Part shown: positions 60,197-64,000 of the stretch, in pieces | Layout of the letters: each line of letters opens with the position of its first letter | Numbering within the stretch: position 1 is the first letter of the stretch | Origin: Pseudonocardia halophobica | Lineage (GTDB): Bacteria > Actinomycetota > Actinomycetes > Mycobacteriales > Pseudonocardiaceae | Assembly: GCF_027922425.1 (NCBI RefSeq) | Contig: NZ_BSFQ01000020.1 | Location: forward strand, 1-64,000 | Direction of reading: 5' to 3' | Length of the DNA stretch: 64,000 nucleotides | Translations under genes and position numbers: made by a program | The notes under the pieces: generated by a model | What the model saw: only the letters and a program-made list of their open reading frames with translations | Databases searched by the model: none | What the model was told of the DNA's origin: nothing

Positions 60197-61036
60197 GTGT
60201 CCGTGCAGAGCGTGCGACCCGTCCGTGCCCTCCCGACCCCCGCGACCCTCCCGACGCCCCGGACCGTCTCGACCCTGGCCACACTCGGCGACTCGACGGC
60301 CGTCGGGCTGGGCGACCCGCTGCCCGGCGGCGGCTGGCGCGGCTTCCCGGTCCTGCTCCGGGACGCCCTCGGCGCGGAGACCCGGCTGCTCAACCCTGCC
60401 CGCACCGGCGCCCGGATGGCCGACGTCCGCGGGGCCCAGCTCGCCGCGGTGCTGCCCGCCCGGCCCGAGGCCGCGGTGATCTGCGCGGGCATGAACGACA
60501 CCCTGCGCTCGGACTTCGACCCGGACGGCATCCGCGCCGACCTCACCGCGACGCTGGCGGAGCTCGCCGCGGCCGGCACGTTCCCGGTGGTGCTGCGCTA
60601 CCACGACCACACCCGCGTGTTCCGGCTGCCCGGGCGGCTGCGCGCTGCGCTGCGGACGCGGGTGACCGCCCTGAACACGGCGATCGACACGGCGATCGAC
60701 GGGGCGAGCGCGGGCGGGCCGGCCGTGGGGGTGCTCGACCTGCACCTGCTCCCCGGCGGCTACGAGCGCGCGGCGTGGAGCGTCGACCGGCTGCACCCCT
60801 CCGAGCTGGGGCACCGGCTGCTGGCCCGGGCCGCGGGCGAGCTGCTCGCGGGCGCGGGCTTCGCGGTGCCCGCCCCCGTGCCGACCGCCTGCGGCGGTGG
60901 ACGCGAGATCACCGCGTTCCACCGGGCCGCGTGGATCGTGGTCCGCGGCACCCCCTGGCTGGTGCGCCGCGGCCGCGACCTGGGCCCGGTGATCCTGCAC
61001 GGCCTGCTCACGGGCGGGCGGGCGCGGGCCGCCTGA
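60197..61036 (+). CDS. SGNH/GDSL-family hydrolase
   Basis: A 279-residue esterase-type protein. Block I GDST (Ser nucleophile in ATLGDSTAVGLGDP, about residue 31-34), block III GMND (Gly, Asn: VICAGMNDTLR) and block V D-x2-H (DRLHPSELGH) are visible, so the Ser-Asp-His triad is complete. The N-terminus is Pro/Thr-rich, not a clear signal peptide. A C-terminal extension of about 50 residues ends basic. Substrate unknown. Confidence 0.85.
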   Translation: MSVQSVRPVRALPTPATLPTPRTVSTLATLGDSTAVGLGDPLPGGGWRGFPVLLRDALGAETRLLNPARTGARMADVRGAQLAAVLPARPEAAVICAGMNDTLRSDFDPDGIRADLTATLAELAAAGTFPVVLRYHDHTRVFRLPGRLRAALRTRVTALNTAIDTAIDGASAGGPAVGVLDLHLLPGGYERAAWSVDRLHPSELGHRLLARAAGELLAGAGFAVPAPVPTACGGGREITAFHRAAWIVVRGTPWLVRRGRDLGPVILHGLLTGGRARAA

Positions 61037-61055
61037 CCGGAGCAGGTGAGCCTCC

Positions 61056-61268
61056 CTAGGCGGACCGGGGGAGCGAGGCGGGGCGGACCGGTTGCCCCGT
61101 CTCGATCTCGAACAGGTGGGCGCGGGTGCAGGGCCCGCAGAGCCAGCCGACCACGCCGTCGACGTGGTGGCTGCTCCAGGCCAGACCGCGCACGTCGGCC
61201 GCGGTCCGCGGGCAGGCGCAGGCGGTGCAGGAGTGGAGCGTGCGGGCGGTGACAGGTGTGCCGTCCAT
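61056..61268 (-). CDS. Small zinc-ribbon-like hypothetical protein
   Basis: A 70-residue ORF with two Cys pairs (SCTACACP at about 13-20 and LCGPCTRAH at about 43-51) spaced like a zinc ribbon. A TCCGGGGG stretch precedes the ATG. It converges with the SGNH gene. Small size means a chance ORF is possible, but the paired C-x2-C motifs argue for a gene. Confidence 0.55.
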   Translation of the reverse strand: MDGTPVTARTLHSCTACACPRTAADVRGLAWSSHHVDGVVGWLCGPCTRAHLFEIETGQPVRPASLPRSA

Positions 61269-61359
61269 GCCCCCGGAGGATGCACCCGTCGAGTTGCCGT
61301 GCTGTGAACGCCACGCCGCACAGTGTTGCGATCCGGCGACGGTTGTGATCGCGATCCGG

Positions 61360-62517
61360 CTACCGCAGCGACCCGAGGAACCGGTCGATGCGCACGAGCG
61401 CCTCCTCCAGCTGCGGCAGCGCCGTCGCGTACGAGCACCGGATGTGCCCCTCGCCGGAGGGCCCGAACACGTCGCCGGGCACCACGGCCACGCTCTCCTC
61501 GTGGAGCAGCCGCTCGGCGAAGGTCTCCGAGTCCAGCCCCGACGCGCGGATGGACGGGAAGGCGTAGAACGCGCCGCCGGGCTCCGGGCACTCCAGCCCG
61601 ATCTCGCGCAGGCCCTTCACGAACACCCGGCGCCGGCGGTCGTAGTCGGCGACCATCTCGCGGACGTCGCCCTCGGCCTCCTTGAGCGCCTCCACCGCGG
61701 CGATCTGCGAGACGTGCGGTGCGCACAGCATCGTGTACTGGTGCACCCGCACGCACAGCTCGGCCACGGCCTGCGGCGCGCAGATCCAGCCGACCCGCCA
61801 GCCCGTCATCGCCTGGGCCTTGGAGAACCCGCCCAGCACCACGGTCCGCTCCCGCGCCCCGGGCACGGCGCCCAGGCAGACGTGGGTGTCGTCGTAGGTG
61901 AGCCGGTCGTAGATCTCGTCGGAGATCAGGTAGAGGTCGTGCCTCTCGGCCAGCCGGACCAGGCCCTCCAGCGCCGCGCGCGGCTGGACCGCGCCCGTCG
62001 GGTTCGCGGGGGAGCCGATGAGGATCGCCTTGGTGCGCGGGGTGATCGCGGCCTCGACGGCGTCGGGGTCGATCGCGAAGTCCGCCTCCCACCGCGTGGC
62101 CACCCGGACCGGGGTGCCGCCGGCGAAGGACACGCACGGCTCGTAGGCCACGTAGCAGGGCTCCGGCACGATCACCTCGTCGCCGGGGTTCAGCAGTACC
62201 CGCAGCGCCAGGTCCAGCCCCTCGGACACACCGGTGGTGATCAGGCACTCGGTGTCCCACGCGTACCGCGCCCCGTAGCGCTTCTCCAGGTCCTCGCAGA
62301 TCAGCCTGCGCAGCTCCGGCAGGCCCGCGTTGGAGGTGTAGGTGGTGTAGCCGTGCTCGAGGGCGAAGATGCCGGCCTCGCGGATCCGCCACGGCGTGAC
62401 GAAGTCCGGCTCGCCCACGCCGAGGGAGATCACGTCGTCCATCTCGGCGGCGATGTCGAAGAAGCGCCGGATGCCCGACGGCGGGCAGGCGGCGATGACG
62501 TCGTTGAGCGGCTTCAT
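61360..62517 (-). CDS. PLP-dependent class I aminotransferase
   Basis: A 385-residue fold-type I aminotransferase. Conserved segments: ISLGVGEPDFVTP, YTSNAGLPELR, the NPTG motif in IGSPANPTGAV, SDEIYDRLTY, the PLP lysine in LGGFSKAQAMTGWRVGW, and the C-terminal arginine in HIRCSYATA. The form resembles actinobacterial MetC/aspC-like or alanine aminotransferases; the amino donor is not known. It is 10 bp downstream of the Lrp-type gene, in the same operon. Confidence 0.9.
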   Translation of the reverse strand: MKPLNDVIAACPPSGIRRFFDIAAEMDDVISLGVGEPDFVTPWRIREAGIFALEHGYTTYTSNAGLPELRRLICEDLEKRYGARYAWDTECLITTGVSEGLDLALRVLLNPGDEVIVPEPCYVAYEPCVSFAGGTPVRVATRWEADFAIDPDAVEAAITPRTKAILIGSPANPTGAVQPRAALEGLVRLAERHDLYLISDEIYDRLTYDDTHVCLGAVPGARERTVVLGGFSKAQAMTGWRVGWICAPQAVAELCVRVHQYTMLCAPHVSQIAAVEALKEAEGDVREMVADYDRRRRVFVKGLREIGLECPEPGGAFYAFPSIRASGLDSETFAERLLHEESVAVVPGDVFGPSGEGHIRCSYATALPQLEEALVRIDRFLGSLR

Positions 62518-62527
62518 CGGGCGGTCC

Positions 62528-63016
62528 TCACGGGGTCACACGCAGCCGGTGGTCGGGCTCGGGCTCGAAGAAGGTGTCGCCGTCGCGCTTGTGCGTGTGG
62601 AGCACGAAGTGCGTGGCGGTGGCCGTGACCCGGTCGATGGTCGAGAGCTTGCGGCTCACGAAGTCGCTGACCGCCCGGATGTTCGACCCGACGACCGTGC
62701 ACCGCAGGTCGTGCCCCCCGGAGACGAGGTAGCAGCTGCGGACCTCGTCGAACCGGGAGATCCGCTCCGCGACGTCGTCGAACCCGACGCCCCGCGCGGG
62801 GGCGACCGCCACATCGATGAACGCGGTGACCTCGGTGGACTCCGAGCCGTCGACCTTCTCCCAGTCGACCACCGCCTTGTACCGGCGGATCACGCCCGCC
62901 TTCTCCCACGCCGCGATCTGGGCCGACACCTCCGCGACGGGCAGGCCGGTCATGGTGGCCAGGGTGTCGTGGCTCAGCGACGCGTCCCGCTCCAGCAGTT
63001 CCAGGATCTCGCGCAC
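62528..63016 (-). CDS. Lrp/AsnC-family transcriptional regulator
   Basis: A 162-residue regulator: N-terminal winged HTH (LLERDASLSHDTLATMTGLPVAEVSAQIAAWEKAGVIRRY split over residues 6-46) and a C-terminal RAM domain (about 60-150) with FDEVRSCYLVSGGHDL for effector binding. The GTG lies 10 bp from the upstream aminotransferase gene. Lying between two aminotransferase genes, it probably responds to an amino acid and controls this operon. Confidence 0.92.
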   Translation of the reverse strand: MREILELLERDASLSHDTLATMTGLPVAEVSAQIAAWEKAGVIRRYKAVVDWEKVDGSESTEVTAFIDVAVAPARGVGFDDVAERISRFDEVRSCYLVSGGHDLRCTVVGSNIRAVSDFVSRKLSTIDRVTATATHFVLHTHKRDGDTFFEPEPDHRLRVTP

Positions 63017-63027
63017 GGTCCCCGACC

Positions 63028-64000
63028 CTACTCAGCGATCCGCACGGAAGCGGCTCGGGCGAGCCGCCGGACGGCCTCGGTCAGCTGATCGGGCGGGTAG
63101 GTCGCGAAGCAGAGCCGCGCGGCGGACCGCAGGCCGGCACCGCCGTCGGCGGCCGGGTCCACCGAGAAGGCGCTCCCGGGGACGAACCCGACCCCGTGCT
63201 CCAGGGCCCTCGGCAGGAGCTCGGCGGTGTCGGTGCCGTCGGCGAACTCCAGCCAGCAGAACATGCCCCCCGTCGGGGTGGACCGGGTGACGGACGACCC
63301 GAACTCGGCGTCGACCGCGGCGGTGAGCGCCGCGGCCCGGCCCCGGTTCTCCCGCCGGACGCCGTCGACGTGCGCGGCGAACCACTCCTCGTCGGCCAGC
63401 AGCTCCGCGGTGATCATCTGGGTGAGCGACGAGCCGCAGAGGTCCGTGGACTGCTTGAGCCGCTCGACGGCCGCGGCCAGCACCGGCGGCGCGACCAGCC
63501 AGCCGACCCGCAGCGACGGGGCCAGGACCTTCGACGCGCTGCCCAGCCGCACGACGTGGTCGCCGTGCGCGGCCAGCGGGAGCGGCGGTGCGCCGTCGAA
63601 GGCCAGCAGGCCGTAGGGGTCGTCCTCGACGACGAGGAAGCCGTACCGCTCGGCCAGCCCGCACAGGGCCCGGCGGCGCTCCTGGCTCATCGTCACGCCG
63701 CGCGGGTTGTGGAAGCTGGACACGGTGTGCACGAGCCGGGGCCGGAACCCGGCGGCGAGCCGCTCCTCCAGCACGTCGACGCGCAGCCCGTCGGCGTCGA
63801 GCGGGAACGGGTGCACGTCGGCGCCCGCGGCCTGCAGGACCTGCAGCGCCCCGACGTACACCGGGTCCTCGACGGCCACCGGGTCGCCGGGGTCGAGCAG
63901 GGCGCGGGCGAGCAGGTCCAGGGCCTGCTGCGACCCGCTCGTCACGACGACGTCGGCGGGGGCGACCGCCCGGCCGGTCCGGCCGGTCTCGTGCGCGGCG
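63028..64000 (-). CDS. PLP-dependent aminotransferase (MocR/2-aminoadipate type), 5' end outside window
   Basis: The frame is open to the window end, so the first codons are missing; 323 residues are visible, starting in AAHETGRTGRAVAPADVVVT. The fold-type I pattern is clear: TSGSQQALDLLARALLDPGD, EDPVYVGALQ, VHTVSSFHNPRGVTM, EDDPYGLLAF, PLP lysine in LGSASKVLAPSLRVGW and a C-terminal LCFATYP. It resembles the aminotransferase part of MocR proteins or LysN. A GTG at 63945 is an internal codon and not the start. Confidence 0.88.
   Translation of the reverse strand, partial: AAHETGRTGRAVAPADVVVTSGSQQALDLLARALLDPGDPVAVEDPVYVGALQVLQAAGADVHPFPLDADGLRVDVLEERLAAGFRPRLVHTVSSFHNPRGVTMSQERRRALCGLAERYGFLVVEDDPYGLLAFDGAPPLPLAAHGDHVVRLGSASKVLAPSLRVGWLVAPPVLAAAVERLKQSTDLCGSSLTQMITAELLADEEWFAAHVDGVRRENRGRAAALTAAVDAEFGSSVTRSTPTGGMFCWLEFADGTDTAELLPRALEHGVGFVPGSAFSVDPAADGGAGLRSAARLCFATYPPDQLTEAVRRLARAASVRIAE

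Overview
The window is uniformly GC-rich, with G or C in nearly every third codon position, frequent GTG starts, many 4-bp start/stop overlaps and many start codons only 6-8 nt after a TANNNT box. Together with a gene order that closely follows mycobacteria (thrS, HIT protein, pgsA, acyltransferase, pimA ... pdxS ... pdxT ... yebC ... ruvCAB ... yajC-secD-secF ... apt-relA ... cyclophilin, MBL protein, hisS ... radical SAM ... aspS), this points to a chromosomal segment of a high-GC actinomycete. A Pseudonocardiales-type organism is my inference; no rRNA or tRNA gene was found to confirm it.

Layout. 1-661: end of a low-complexity ORF. 769-6811: thrS and the phosphatidylinositol mannoside block (HIT protein, pgsA, patA, pimA, small membrane protein), mostly translationally coupled. 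6946-7875: pdxS. 8225-20617: accessory block with a secreted GH16 enzyme, an XRE-cupin regulator divergent from azlCD, a membrane M28 peptidase, a SodC lipoprotein with a copper-type operator, an SDR/DUF2867 protein, an EF-G-like protein and malic enzyme. This block separates pdxS from pdxT (20670). 21312-27990: a conserved hypothetical, an operon of two Rieske fusion enzymes plus a CPA2 antiporter, and an ECF sigma/anti-sigma pair. 28276-35551: yebC, a small ORF, a copper-radical oxidase, polA and a small kinase. 35681-38337: alcohol dehydrogenase, MOSC, AraC and VOC genes. 38443-50654: ruvC, ruvAB, yajC-secD-secF, apt, relA, cyclophilin, MBL hydrolase and hisS. 50725-61268: methyltransferase, YibE/F, gluconate uptake and kinase, an SOS-type radical SAM protein, aspS, a DUF389 membrane protein, an APH-like kinase, an SGNH hydrolase and a small zinc-ribbon ORF. 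61360-64000: aminotransferase, Lrp regulator and a second aminotransferase cut by the window edge.

How it works together. Core functions are translation (ThrRS, HisRS, AspRS), PI and PIM lipid synthesis, PLP synthesis, Holliday-junction processing under LexA-type boxes, Sec export and stringent response. The accessory islands lean toward redox and copper chemistry (SodC, copper-radical oxidase, Rieske enzymes, a cysteine-containing soluble anti-sigma factor) and carbohydrate use (GH16, gluconate).

The most interesting items are the coupled Rieske-glutamate-synthase and Rieske-TPP fusion genes, the copper-radical oxidase without a signal peptide, LexA-type boxes at two loci, the 7-3-7 copper-type dyad at sodC, a 22-bp intergenic repeat family at three loci, and the separation of pdxS from pdxT. 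All functional calls come from reading the sequence and recalling families; no database search was run.
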